Shown: piece after piece, positions 1-5,583 of the stretch
How positions within the stretch are numbered: position 1 is the stretch's first letter
Layout of the letters: each line of letters opens with the position of its first letter
NCBI GenBank assembly: GCA_030627475.1
Contig: DAOURZ010000079.1
Span: 1 to 6,658 of the forward strand
Reading direction: 5' to 3'
DNA length: 6,658 nucleotides
Source of the DNA: Deltaproteobacteria bacterium
GTDB taxonomy: Bacteria; Desulfobacterota; Desulfobacteria; Desulfobacterales; ETH-SRB1
The notes under the pieces: generated by a model
The model's database searches: none
Seen by the model: the letters and a program-made list of their open reading frames with translations, nothing else
What the model was told of the DNA's origin: nothing
Made by a program: the position numbers and the translations under genes

Positions 1-1
1 C

Positions 2-1504
2 TCTGACCATGGCGTTGCAGTAATGCATGACACAGAACCTGGCTCTATTCATGGAGCAAAGCATGCTTCTGCAGAAACCGGACATAAAGATGTTCATGGA
101 AACGCAGAATTGCATGGCCACGAAAACGAAGGTCATGGTGGCGGTCACGGAGATCATATCAATCTTGGAGAAGTGCTTCCGCTCTGGAGCTGTATCCCTT
201 TTGCATGCATGCTTCTTTCTATAGCGCTCTTTCCTCTTCTGGTACCAAAGTTCTGGCATCATCATTTTGGCAAGGTTTCCGCTTTTTGGGCGCTATGCAT
301 AAGTATTCCTTTTTTAATTGCATATAAGGGCACCGCAATGTATGAAATTCTTCATATAATCCTTGCTGATTATGTGCCCTTTATTGTTCTTCTCTGGGCA
401 CTCTTTACCATTTCCGGTGGCATCATGCTTAAAGGCACGTTGCGCGGGACACCGGTAGTAAACACTATTATAATACTTATCGGTACGGTGCTTGCTTCGT
501 GGATGGGTACTACAGGAGCTGCCATGCTGTTGATCCGTCCGTTTTTAAAGGCGAATGATTACCGGAAAAACAAGACATTTATGGTGGTTTTTTTCATCTT
601 TCTCGTTGCAAACGTAGGGGGTTCATTGACTCCCCTCGGTGATCCACCGCTATTTCTGGGATTTCTGCATGGGGTTTCCTTTTTCTGGACAATGAAGATA
701 ATGCCGCATATGCTTGTAACAGCCGGTATCTTGCTGGCAATTTATTTTATCCTCGACACATATCACTATAAAAAAGAGGGCCTGGCCTCTGCTCCTGTGG
801 AAGAAGGGGAAAAAGAACCATTGAAATTAGTGGGATTGCACAATTTCATTTTTCTCGGTGGTGTTATCGGAGCAGTACTCACAAGCGGAATCGTGGACTG
901 GGGCGAAGTCAACACGCTCGGGGTTCACAGGGCAGTTCAGGACTGGGCGCGGGATGGTTTTCTTATTTTAATGGGCACTCTCTCCCTGCTGGCTACTTCG
1001 AAAAAAATATATGAAGATAATGAATTTAGCTGGTTTCCTATCATTGAGGTTGCCTATCTTTTTATCGGAATATTTATTACCATGGTTCCGTGTCTTCTTA
1101 TACTAAAGGCAGGCTTAAAGGGCGAACTGGCCTTTTTGATTGCCACGGTAAAGGAGCCGGTACATTATTTCTGGGTCACGGGCGCTCTTTCCGGTTTTCT
1201 TGATAATGCTCCGACCTATCTTACATTTTTTAATACTGCCCTTGGAGCCTTTTATCCTGGCATGCCGGAAGCTCAGGCCGTTCCTCTTCTTATGACGGAA
1301 ACCTCAATCTATTTGAAGGCGATCTCTGCAGGCGCGGTCTTCTTTGGCGCTTTCAGCTATATTGGCAATGCACCTAACTTTATGGTGCGGTCGATTGCGG
1401 AAGAGGGAGGCACGTCAATGCCAAGCTTCTTTGGTTATATACTGAAATATTCTCTGGTCTTCTTGCTTCCAACCTTTGTGGTTGTAACTTTAATCTTCTT
1501 TTAA
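2..1504 (+). CDS. NhaD/CitMHS_2-type sodium:proton antiporter-like membrane protein, 5'-partial
   Basis: This is a polytopic inner-membrane ion transporter of the IT (ion transporter) superfamily. It resembles proteins annotated as Na+/H+ antiporter or 'putative citrate transport, CitMHS_2'; the substrate cannot be read from sequence. Numbered from the Met at 23: residues 1-45 are a hydrophilic tail with ten His; about ten hydrophobic segments follow from residue 52. Family-type motifs are FTISGG (128-133), the reentrant-loop-like GGSLTPLGDPPLFLGF (199-214), SGFLDNAPTYLTF (390-402) and IGNAPNFM (447-454). The two Asn/Asp-Ala-Pro or Gly-Asp-Pro-Pro loops sit in opposite halves, as expected of an internally duplicated carrier. 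ATG at 23 is the first Met but has no Shine-Dalgarno. The frame stays open to base 2 (Ser-Asp-His-Gly-Val-Ala-Val before the Met), so the true start, perhaps with a signal-like segment, probably lies outside the window. It is followed 15 bases later by a universal stress protein gene, evidently one operon. Family recognised from memory; the transported ion is an inference. Confidence 0.85.
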   Translation, partial: SDHGVAVMHDTEPGSIHGAKHASAETGHKDVHGNAELHGHENEGHGGGHGDHINLGEVLPLWSCIPFACMLLSIALFPLLVPKFWHHHFGKVSAFWALCISIPFLIAYKGTAMYEILHIILADYVPFIVLLWALFTISGGIMLKGTLRGTPVVNTIIILIGTVLASWMGTTGAAMLLIRPFLKANDYRKNKTFMVVFFIFLVANVGGSLTPLGDPPLFLGFLHGVSFFWTMKIMPHMLVTAGILLAIYFILDTYHYKKEGLASAPVEEGEKEPLKLVGLHNFIFLGGVIGAVLTSGIVDWGEVNTLGVHRAVQDWARDGFLILMGTLSLLATSKKIYEDNEFSWFPIIEVAYLFIGIFITMVPCLLILKAGLKGELAFLIATVKEPVHYFWVTGALSGFLDNAPTYLTFFNTALGAFYPGMPEAQAVPLLMTETSIYLKAISAGAVFFGAFSYIGNAPNFMVRSIAEEGGTSMPSFFGYILKYSLVFLLPTFVVVTLIFF

Positions 1505-1519
1505 AAACAGGAGTACATT

Positions 1520-2407
1520 ATGGAATTTAAAAAGATTTTATTTCCTACAAAATTTAGGGAGCTGGCATTTAATTCACTGGAATCCATTCTGGAACTTAAA
1601 AAAGCCGGGCTTAAAGAAATTGTGCTGACCTATATTATTCCAAGAGATGAGGTAGGCTTTGTGCCGTATGGCGGATATATGAAAGATGAGGAAGAACGCC
1701 TGAGAGAACAAACAAGAATCCGTTTTGAAAACTGGCAGGAAGCAATAGCGGCAGAAGGCATTGAAAGTAAGATCAGAATTGAAGTGGGAAATCCCATTCC
1801 AAAGCTTTTACGTATTGCGGAAGAAGAAAAAGTAGATCTTATTATAGCCGGCAGGAAAAAAAGAACAATGCTTGGGAAGGTTTACGTTGGATCTCACACG
1901 CTGGAACTTATACGCCGGAGTACGGTTCCTATTCTGGTAAGCAAATATATGGTGCGGTTTGAATGGGAGGGTGATCTGATTACACGGGTAAACGATCACC
2001 TTTTCACTGCTCCTCTTCTTGCTACTGACTGGTCTGTGCCCTCAGAAAAAGCTCTTAAGCTTGTCTCTTCTTTTAAAGAACTGGCCAAAAAGGTAATGAT
2101 AACGCACATAATCGGAGTCAAAATTTCAAAAGGGCTTGACAAGTCTGAATTACATCGTCTCGAAAAAGAGAGTAAAGAGCGTTTGGAAGAATATTGCGAC
2201 AGGTTAAGAAAAGATGGAATTAATGCGGAGCCGCACCTGTTTTCCGGACAGAGCGCACCCGAGATCATAAGGGTGGCACGGGAGCACAAGGCCAGCATGA
2301 TCATTATGGGAACCACGGGCAAGGACCGTTTTAAGGAGTTCTGGCTGGGAAGTGTTTCTCACCGTGTAACGGAATCATCGGAACTTCCTGTGCTTTTGGT
2401 GCCATAA
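1520..2407 (+). CDS. Universal stress protein, tandem UspA domains
   Basis: This is a cytoplasmic UspA-family protein of 295 residues, twice the usual single-domain length of about 140-150. Domain 1 covers about residues 1-142 and starts with the typical beta-strand FKKILFPT. Domain 2 covers about 160-295 and begins LLATDWSVPSEKAL. Domain 2 keeps the nucleotide-binding signature G-2X-G-9X-G-S exactly (G264, G267, G277, S278), so it probably binds ATP. In domain 1 the same place reads G111-RK-K114-9X-G124-S125: the second Gly is replaced by Lys, so binding there may be weakened. The start is supported by AGGAG at 1508-1512, seven bases before the ATG. The gene lies 15 bases behind the antiporter gene and is closed by a strong terminator. 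Co-transcription suggests a regulatory or energy-sensing role tied to the transporter, as known for Usp domains fused or linked to other carriers; that link is inference. Confidence 0.92.
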   Translation: MEFKKILFPTKFRELAFNSLESILELKKAGLKEIVLTYIIPRDEVGFVPYGGYMKDEEERLREQTRIRFENWQEAIAAEGIESKIRIEVGNPIPKLLRIAEEEKVDLIIAGRKKRTMLGKVYVGSHTLELIRRSTVPILVSKYMVRFEWEGDLITRVNDHLFTAPLLATDWSVPSEKALKLVSSFKELAKKVMITHIIGVKISKGLDKSELHRLEKESKERLEEYCDRLRKDGINAEPHLFSGQSAPEIIRVAREHKASMIIMGTTGKDRFKEFWLGSVSHRVTESSELPVLLVP

Positions 2408-2440
2408 TCCCGGGAGGGCGAATAGCTGATGAAAAGAATA

Positions 2441-2477
2441 AAAAAAGGGTGGATAATTTTTATCCGCCCTTTTTTTT
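2441..2477. terminator. Bidirectional rho-independent terminator
   Basis: An A-run and GGGTGGATAA (2447-2456) pair with TTATCCGCCC (2460-2469) across a three-base loop, with one G-U wobble (T2450/G2466). Outer A-T pairs extend the stem. A run of T (2470-2477) follows on the plus strand, and six T follow the stem when read on the minus strand. It ends the antiporter-usp transcript and can also stop apbE transcripts coming from the right. Confidence 0.88.
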
Positions 2478-2490
2478 ATTGAGTCTGTTC

Positions 2491-2517
2491 TTAACTTTAC
2501 AGCTTTGGTAAAGTTAA
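2491..2517. repeat. Perfect 10-bp inverted repeat downstream of apbE
   Basis: TTAACTTTAC (2491-2500) and GTAAAGTTAA (2508-2517) form a perfect dyad with a seven-base loop. It begins 22 bases after the apbE stop. The stem is AT-rich and has no T-run on either side, so it is not a typical terminator. It could be a 3'-end stabilising hairpin or a protein-binding dyad. The structure is seen directly; its function is unknown. Confidence 0.5.
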
Positions 2518-2538
2518 TTCATCCCCGTTCCTTACGAA

Positions 2539-3594
2539 TTATTTTATTGCGTTATTCCATCCCGATGATCTGTATTCTCTCCCATTTTTTGCAATAATTA
2601 ATGCCTCTACGTTTGATAACGAACCGGCAAGATTAATACTATCTTTTGGATTACGAATAAAAAGAGCAGTAGAAAGAGCATCGGCCTGCATAACTGTAGG
2701 CGCAAGGACTGTGGCGCTTATTGTCTGAACCGGTGAATCTCCGGTTGAAGTATCAATAATATGATGATGAATTTTATCTTTATCAAAATAGTTTTCATAA
2801 TTGCCGGACGTAGCTACTGCACCATTGTTTAACTTAAACAATTCAGTAATTTCTTTTTGTTCAAAAGGATCTTTTATTCCAATTTTCCAGGCTTTATCAG
2901 GCCCGTTTCCTCCAACAACTCTCAGATCACCTCCAGCTTCAATCAAGGCATATTTAATTCCGTTTAATTTTACAAGATTTGCTGCCTGATCAACAATATA
3001 ACCTTTTGCTATACCGTCCAGCGTGATCTGCATTCCATCCTTAAGCAATCTTATGCCCTGTTTGTCCATTTTAATGTTTTCAAAATTAACAAGCTTCATC
3101 TTTTCATTGATCTGTTTCAACGAAGGAGAAGAATTGGTTGATTCATAAGATTTTTTATACAAACCTAAAAGTGGAAGGACTGTAATATCAAATACACCTT
3201 TACTAATATAATTATAAAAGACACTTTGATGCAAGACATCTGCTAATTCAGGAGAGATATCTTTTAAAAAGCCTTTTTGATTAAGCCAGCTTACAGGAGT
3301 ATTATCAGCATGTCGATTAAAAATTTTCTCAAGTTCAGTCATCTTTGCAAAAGCTTTTTCAACGTTTTCTTCAGCTTTATTGCGGGATGAGTCTGCAATG
3401 GTTATAGTTACAATTGTTCCCATAAGCGGACGAGTTTTACTTATGGAATGAAGATTGTCCAACTGTTTGCTTTCGGCAGGTTTAGCAATTAGAGTCGGGG
3501 CAGTTAATCCTAAACCAAAGACACCCATCAGCTTGAGACAATTTCTGCGGTTCACCATTTTTTCCTTATTTTTTTTTATGGAATTCTGTTGCAT
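2539..3594 (-). CDS. apbE: FAD:protein FMN transferase (ApbE), Tat-exported
   Basis: ApbE uses FAD to attach FMN covalently to a Thr/Ser of exported flavoproteins such as the RnfG/NqrC subunits and FMN-binding-domain proteins; it needs Mg2+ and acts outside the cytoplasmic membrane. At 351 residues it has normal family length. The N-terminus has a twin-arginine pattern (R16-R17-N-C-L-K) followed by a hydrophobic stretch (about 22-37), so Tat export is likely; no lipobox is evident. ApbE hallmarks in order: RPLMGT (55-60), DGIAKGYIVD (193-202), GGDLRVVGG (221-229), ATSGNYENYF (261-270), HHIIDTSTG (277-285) and ADALSTALF (304-312). All are intact, so it should be active. Two starts are possible: 3594 (GGGGAG five bases upstream) or Met13 at 3558 (AAGGA upstream), which would give a shorter, more typical Tat leader. 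It is divergent from the tetraheme cytochrome gene. No flavinylation target (FMN-binding domain) is encoded in the window. Confidence 0.93.
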   Translation of the reverse strand: MQQNSIKKNKEKMVNRRNCLKLMGVFGLGLTAPTLIAKPAESKQLDNLHSISKTRPLMGTIVTITIADSSRNKAEENVEKAFAKMTELEKIFNRHADNTPVSWLNQKGFLKDISPELADVLHQSVFYNYISKGVFDITVLPLLGLYKKSYESTNSSPSLKQINEKMKLVNFENIKMDKQGIRLLKDGMQITLDGIAKGYIVDQAANLVKLNGIKYALIEAGGDLRVVGGNGPDKAWKIGIKDPFEQKEITELFKLNNGAVATSGNYENYFDKDKIHHHIIDTSTGDSPVQTISATVLAPTVMQADALSTALFIRNPKDSINLAGSLSNVEALIIAKNGREYRSSGWNNAIK

Positions 3595-3636
3595 ATTTTC
3601 TCCCCTTACAAAGTTCCGAGTCCGTTACACATATAC

Positions 3637-3652
3637 ATAACTGTTTAGTTAT
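3637..3652. promoter_or_regulatory. Operator-like palindrome over the apbE -10
   Basis: ATAACT-GTTT-AGTTAT is a perfect six-base dyad with a four-base centre. It covers most of the apbE -10 hexamer and the expected start point, a classic repressor position. A further half-site AGTTAT occurs at 3714-3719, next to the -35 of the cytochrome promoter. The longer eight-base form ATAACTGT / ACAGTTAT recurs inverted at 3637-3644 and 3712-3719. The binding protein is unknown. Confidence 0.45.
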
Positions 3653-3676
3653 ATCCCATAAGCACTTGTCAGTCAA
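3648..3676 (-). promoter_or_regulatory. Sigma70-type promoter for apbE
   Basis: Read on the minus strand: -35 TTGACT (3676-3671), a 17-base spacer, then -10 TATAAC (3653-3648). Each hexamer matches five of six consensus positions at ideal spacing. Transcription would start near 3641, leaving a leader of about 45 bases before the ATG at 3594. The -10 lies inside the dyad at 3637-3652, so a repressor could block it. Confidence 0.7.
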
Positions 3677-3678
3677 GT
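3664..3678. promoter_or_regulatory. Second dyad over the apbE -35
   Basis: ACTTG-TCAGT-CAAGT is a five-base inverted repeat enclosing the apbE -35 (3671-3676). A wider inverted pair, TATCCCA (3652-3658) and TGGGATA (3688-3694), brackets it. These could be regulator sites, but short dyads in AT-rich spacers also arise by chance. Confidence 0.3.
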
Positions 3679-3708
3679 AAAATTTAGTGGGATACAAGTT
3701 GATTTGGC

Positions 3709-3736
3709 TTGACAGTTATATGTTCTTTTTGATAAA
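3709..3736 (+). promoter_or_regulatory. Candidate promoter for the tetraheme cytochrome gene
   Basis: A perfect -35 TTGACA (3709-3714) is followed after 16 bases by GATAAA (3731-3736), a four-of-six match to the -10. The resulting 5' leader would be about 140 bases, long enough for RNA-level control. The weak -10 suggests an activator; the inverted repeat TTGAT-N6-ATCAA (3729-3744) overlaps it. Confidence 0.5.
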
Positions 3737-3761
3737 CAAATCAAGATACCATGTAAATAAG

Positions 3762-3781
3762 GAACGTGGACGAAATAACTT
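3762..3781. repeat. Dispersed 20-bp repeat, copy 1
   Basis: This stretch matches 5564-5583 at 18 of 20 positions in the same orientation; the shared core is GACGAAATAACTT. Both copies lie in intergenic DNA about 1.8 kb apart. Copy 1 is in the expected 5' leader of the cytochrome gene. It may belong to a genome-wide intergenic repeat family. Confidence 0.55.
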
Positions 3782-3796
3782 TCACAAGTAGGCACA

Positions 3797-3822
3797 CAGA
3801 TTTGGGTCGAATCTGCCCAAAT
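3797..3822 (+). promoter_or_regulatory. Two mutually exclusive hairpins in the cytochrome 5' leader
   Basis: CAGATT (3797-3802) pairs with AATCTG (3810-3815) over a seven-base loop. Alternatively ATTTGGG (3800-3806) pairs with CCCAAAT (3816-3822) over nine bases. The two stems share bases, so only one can form at a time. They lie about 60 bases before the start codon. The pairing is read directly; a switching role is only a possibility, and no known riboswitch class is recognised. Confidence 0.35.
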
Positions 3823-3882
3823 TTCAAATATAGGTTCAGATCACAAAAGTTGTAATAATAACAATTTTGGAGGCAGATAGGG

Positions 3883-4266
3883 ATGAAAAAACGTAATATA
3901 TTAATGGTAATAGCAGGCTTGACAGGTTTATTTGTTGCTGGATTAGCATATGCGCAGGATGATATTCAATGGCTGGAGCATGATATTTTTACAGATCGTG
4001 AAAGGCCAGCTGCTGCTTTCCCTCATACACTTCATGCTGATGATTTAGAGTTGGACTGTCTGGACTGTCACCACATTTACAAAGATGGCGAAAACTTATG
4101 GGATGAATCTGAATTGAGTGATTGTACTGCATGCCACAGCCTTAAGGGAAATGGTAAGATATTATCTGCAATGAAGGCGTTCCATGCAAACTGCAAAGGC
4201 TGTCATTTAGAGCAAAACAAAGGCCCTGTTACTTGCGGCGAATGTCATCCCAAGCAAAAGAAATAG
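3883..4266 (+). CDS. Periplasmic tetraheme cytochrome c3 (class III) family protein
   Basis: This is a small multiheme c-type cytochrome, a periplasmic electron carrier between hydrogenases or formate dehydrogenases and membrane redox complexes in anaerobes of this type. It has 127 residues with a Sec signal peptide: positive KKR, hydrophobic core about 6-21, cleavage predicted after A-Y-A at 24. Four CXXCH heme motifs start at C59, C81, C104 and C118. Extra histidines sit where class III cytochromes place distal ligands: the F-P-H-x-x-H pair H48/H51, H64 directly after the first motif (CXXCHH), and H101 in AFHANCKGCH. That completes four bis-His hemes. Unlike classic Desulfovibrio c3, which has two CX4CH sites, all four are CXXCH. 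The mature protein is acidic in its first half. GGAGG at 3869-3873, nine bases before the ATG, supports the start. It is divergent from apbE and ends in a strong terminator. The exact partner is unknown. Confidence 0.92.
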   Translation: MKKRNILMVIAGLTGLFVAGLAYAQDDIQWLEHDIFTDRERPAAAFPHTLHADDLELDCLDCHHIYKDGENLWDESELSDCTACHSLKGNGKILSAMKAFHANCKGCHLEQNKGPVTCGECHPKQKK

Positions 4267-4273
4267 ACGTAAC

Positions 4274-4318
4274 AAATAATGGAAAAGGGGAAATTTTTCC
4301 CCTTTTCCATTATTTTTA
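4274..4318. terminator. Strong bidirectional terminator between cytochrome and aroQ
   Basis: An almost perfect stem of about 19-20 pairs: the arm 4274-4292, containing GGAAAAGGGG, pairs with 4297-4315, containing CCCCTTTTCC, over a four-base loop. T-rich tails lie on both sides. It starts eight bases after the cytochrome stop and ends four bases before the aroQ stop, so both convergent genes share it. Confidence 0.92.
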
Positions 4319-4321
4319 TTT

Positions 4322-4771
4322 TCAAATCATTGTAGCGATAGCTTCAAGAGCCATAGAATAACCCAGCATACCAAAACCGGAAATTTGAGCTGTAGCTATA
4401 TCAGCAATCATTGACTTGTGACGGAATGGTTCCCTTTTGTAAATATTGGAGAGGTGAATTTCAATTATGGGAGCATCAACAAGAAGAAGTGCATCACGGA
4501 TAGCAATACTCGTATGAGTGTAGGCAGCCGGATTGATAATAAGTCCCCGGCAGTCTTCCATTGCGTCCTGTATCTTTTCTACAATTGATCCTTCATGATT
4601 TGATTGAAATGTATTTACGGTAATACCCAGTTTTTTACCCAGATTTTCCAGGTTTTTATTAATTTCATCAAGGGTCGTTTTCCCATAAATATCAGGTTCT
4701 CTTTTGCCTAACATATTCAGGTTGGGGCCATGGATTACCAATATTGTCTTGGAATCTTCGTGCTTGCTCAT
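4322..4771 (-). CDS. aroQ: Type II 3-dehydroquinate dehydratase
   Basis: AroQ converts 3-dehydroquinate to 3-dehydroshikimate, step three of the shikimate pathway, in the cytoplasm as a dodecamer. Its 149 residues are the usual length for the type II enzyme. All active-site blocks are present: HGPNLNMLG (14-22), with R24 and Y29 of REPDIYG as lid Arg and catalytic Tyr; FQSNHEGSIVEKI (55-67); INPAAYTHTSIAIRDAL (79-95) with substrate-binding N80 and H86; and EIHLSNIYKREPFRHKS (104-120) with catalytic H106. Its ATG overlaps the rpe stop (ATGA, 4768-4771). An AAGGA six bases upstream lies within the rpe coding end, so the two are translationally coupled. It is the last gene of its transcript and is followed by the shared terminator. 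Nothing is missing; function is well supported by motifs. Confidence 0.97.
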   Translation of the reverse strand: MSKHEDSKTILVIHGPNLNMLGKREPDIYGKTTLDEINKNLENLGKKLGITVNTFQSNHEGSIVEKIQDAMEDCRGLIINPAAYTHTSIAIRDALLLVDAPIIEIHLSNIYKREPFRHKSMIADIATAQISGFGMLGYSMALEAIATMI

Positions 4772-5421
4772 AATTTTTCCTTTAAAAAACCAATTGTTTT
4801 TTTGTAATCCTGACTTCCAAAAATTGCTGATCCAGCTACAAAAGCATCTGCCCCCGCAATAGAAATTTCATCTATGTTTTTTTCAGTAACTCCGCCATCT
4901 ATTTCTATCATAGCAGATAATTTTCTATCTTTAATCATTTTGCGAAGAGCCATTATCTTATCAATTGAGTTTTGTATGAAAACCTGTCCTCCAAAACCGG
5001 GATTCACACTCATTATCAACACAAAATCAACGAATTCAAGGATCCAGTCTATTGACGAGAGTGGAGTTGATGGATTCAGAGCAACACCTGCCTTTATCCC
5101 GAATTCTTTTATCAGTTGTATAGTTCTGTTTAAGTGTACACATGCTTCAACATGGACAGAAATCAAGGTAGCACCTGCTTTTGCAAAATCCGGAATATGG
5201 AGATCGGGATTTTCAATCATCAGGTGTACGTCAAGTGGAAGCGATGTAATACTTTTCACAGCTTTCGTAATTATAGGCCCCATTGTAATAGTTGGAACAA
5301 AATGACCGTCCATAACATCAATATGTACCCAGTCCGCTCCAGCATCTTCAACGGATTTTATTTCATCTCCTAATTTTGTAAAATCAGCAGACAGTATAGA
5401 TGGTGCGATAATTTTCATCAT
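4768..5421 (-). CDS. rpe: Ribulose-phosphate 3-epimerase
   Basis: Rpe interconverts D-ribulose 5-phosphate and D-xylulose 5-phosphate in the pentose phosphate (or Calvin) pathway. It is a cytoplasmic TIM barrel of 217 residues, the normal length. Family blocks in order: APSILSADF (6-14), HIDVMDGHFVP (33-43), LDVHLMIENP (63-72), MSVNPGFGGQ (137-146), EIDGGV (173-178) and AGSAIFG (196-202). Metal ligands H33, D35, H66 and D175 are in place; D35 and D175 are the acid/base pair. The start is ambiguous by one codon: two ATGs stand at 5421 and 5418. AGGAG at 5430-5426 lies four bases from the first but seven from the second, which therefore looks better; the outer limit is given here. It overlaps aroQ by four bases in the same transcript. 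No convincing promoter was found in the spacer upstream. Confidence 0.97.
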   Translation of the reverse strand: MMKIIAPSILSADFTKLGDEIKSVEDAGADWVHIDVMDGHFVPTITMGPIITKAVKSITSLPLDVHLMIENPDLHIPDFAKAGATLISVHVEACVHLNRTIQLIKEFGIKAGVALNPSTPLSSIDWILEFVDFVLIMSVNPGFGGQVFIQNSIDKIMALRKMIKDRKLSAMIEIDGGVTEKNIDEISIAGADAFVAGSAIFGSQDYKKTIGFLKEKL

Positions 5422-5425
5422 AATT

Positions 5426-5430
5426 CTCCT
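5426..5430 (-). promoter_or_regulatory. rpe ribosome binding site
   Basis: AGGAG on the minus strand. Its distance favours the second of two adjacent ATG codons (5418) as the real rpe start. Confidence 0.6.
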
Positions 5431-5520
5431 TAATTTAGGTGCCTGCCCCGTAGGTCTCCGGAAAAGTGCAAGCCGCCTGGTTTTACTGTTGGCCTTTGAT
5501 TCGTGAACAAACAGTTTTTT

Positions 5521-5561
5521 ATCTATTCATAAATTTCACCTCTTATATCTATTCACAAATT
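5521..5561. repeat. Short direct repeat, two copies 26 bases apart
   Basis: ATCTATTCATAAATT (5521-5535) and ATCTATTCACAAATT (5547-5561) match at 14 of 15 positions. The tandem spacing of 26 bases places the copies about two and a half helical turns apart. They could be a regulator-binding pair or remnants of a duplication in the spacer between rpe and hipA. Confidence 0.45.
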
Positions 5562-5563
5562 AG

Positions 5564-5583
5564 AAACGTAGACGAAATAACTT
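5564..5583. repeat. Dispersed 20-bp repeat, copy 2
   Basis: This matches 3762-3781 at 18 of 20 positions, same orientation. It lies 40 bases after the hipA stop codon and directly follows the 15-base direct repeat, so the spacer is a patchwork of repeated sequence. Confidence 0.55.

Noticed and set aside
27..224. A 65-codon frame overlapping the antiporter N-terminus
   Set aside because: It is an out-of-frame product of the His-rich repetitive codons; the antiporter frame continues into recognised membrane motifs.
1996..2322. Antisense frame of 108 codons inside the usp gene
   Set aside because: It lies wholly opposite a clear Usp coding region, resembles no known family and has no ribosome-binding site of note.
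2429..2482. A 17-codon reading frame (starting M-K-R-I-K-K) with a GGGAGG upstream, just after the usp gene
   Set aside because: It runs straight through the terminator hairpin, and its Lys/Phe content simply reflects the A- and T-runs.
3729..3744. TTGAT-N6-ATCAA as an FNR/CRP-family site
   Set aside because: FNR-type sites have a four-base centre; here it is six, so the symmetry is noted but not called an FNR box.
4874..5305. Antisense frame of 143 codons inside rpe
   Set aside because: It is a mirror of the conserved rpe coding sequence; rpe has all catalytic motifs, so this frame is a shadow.
5431..5510. A riboswitch (for example GEMM-type) upstream of rpe
   Set aside because: Some GC-rich pieces looked suggestive, but the conserved core of the c-di-GMP riboswitch is absent and no long stems could be drawn.
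5521..5583. CRISPR-like array in the rpe-hipA spacer
   Set aside because: Only two 15-base repeats, with an 11-base gap between them, no regular array and no cas genes.
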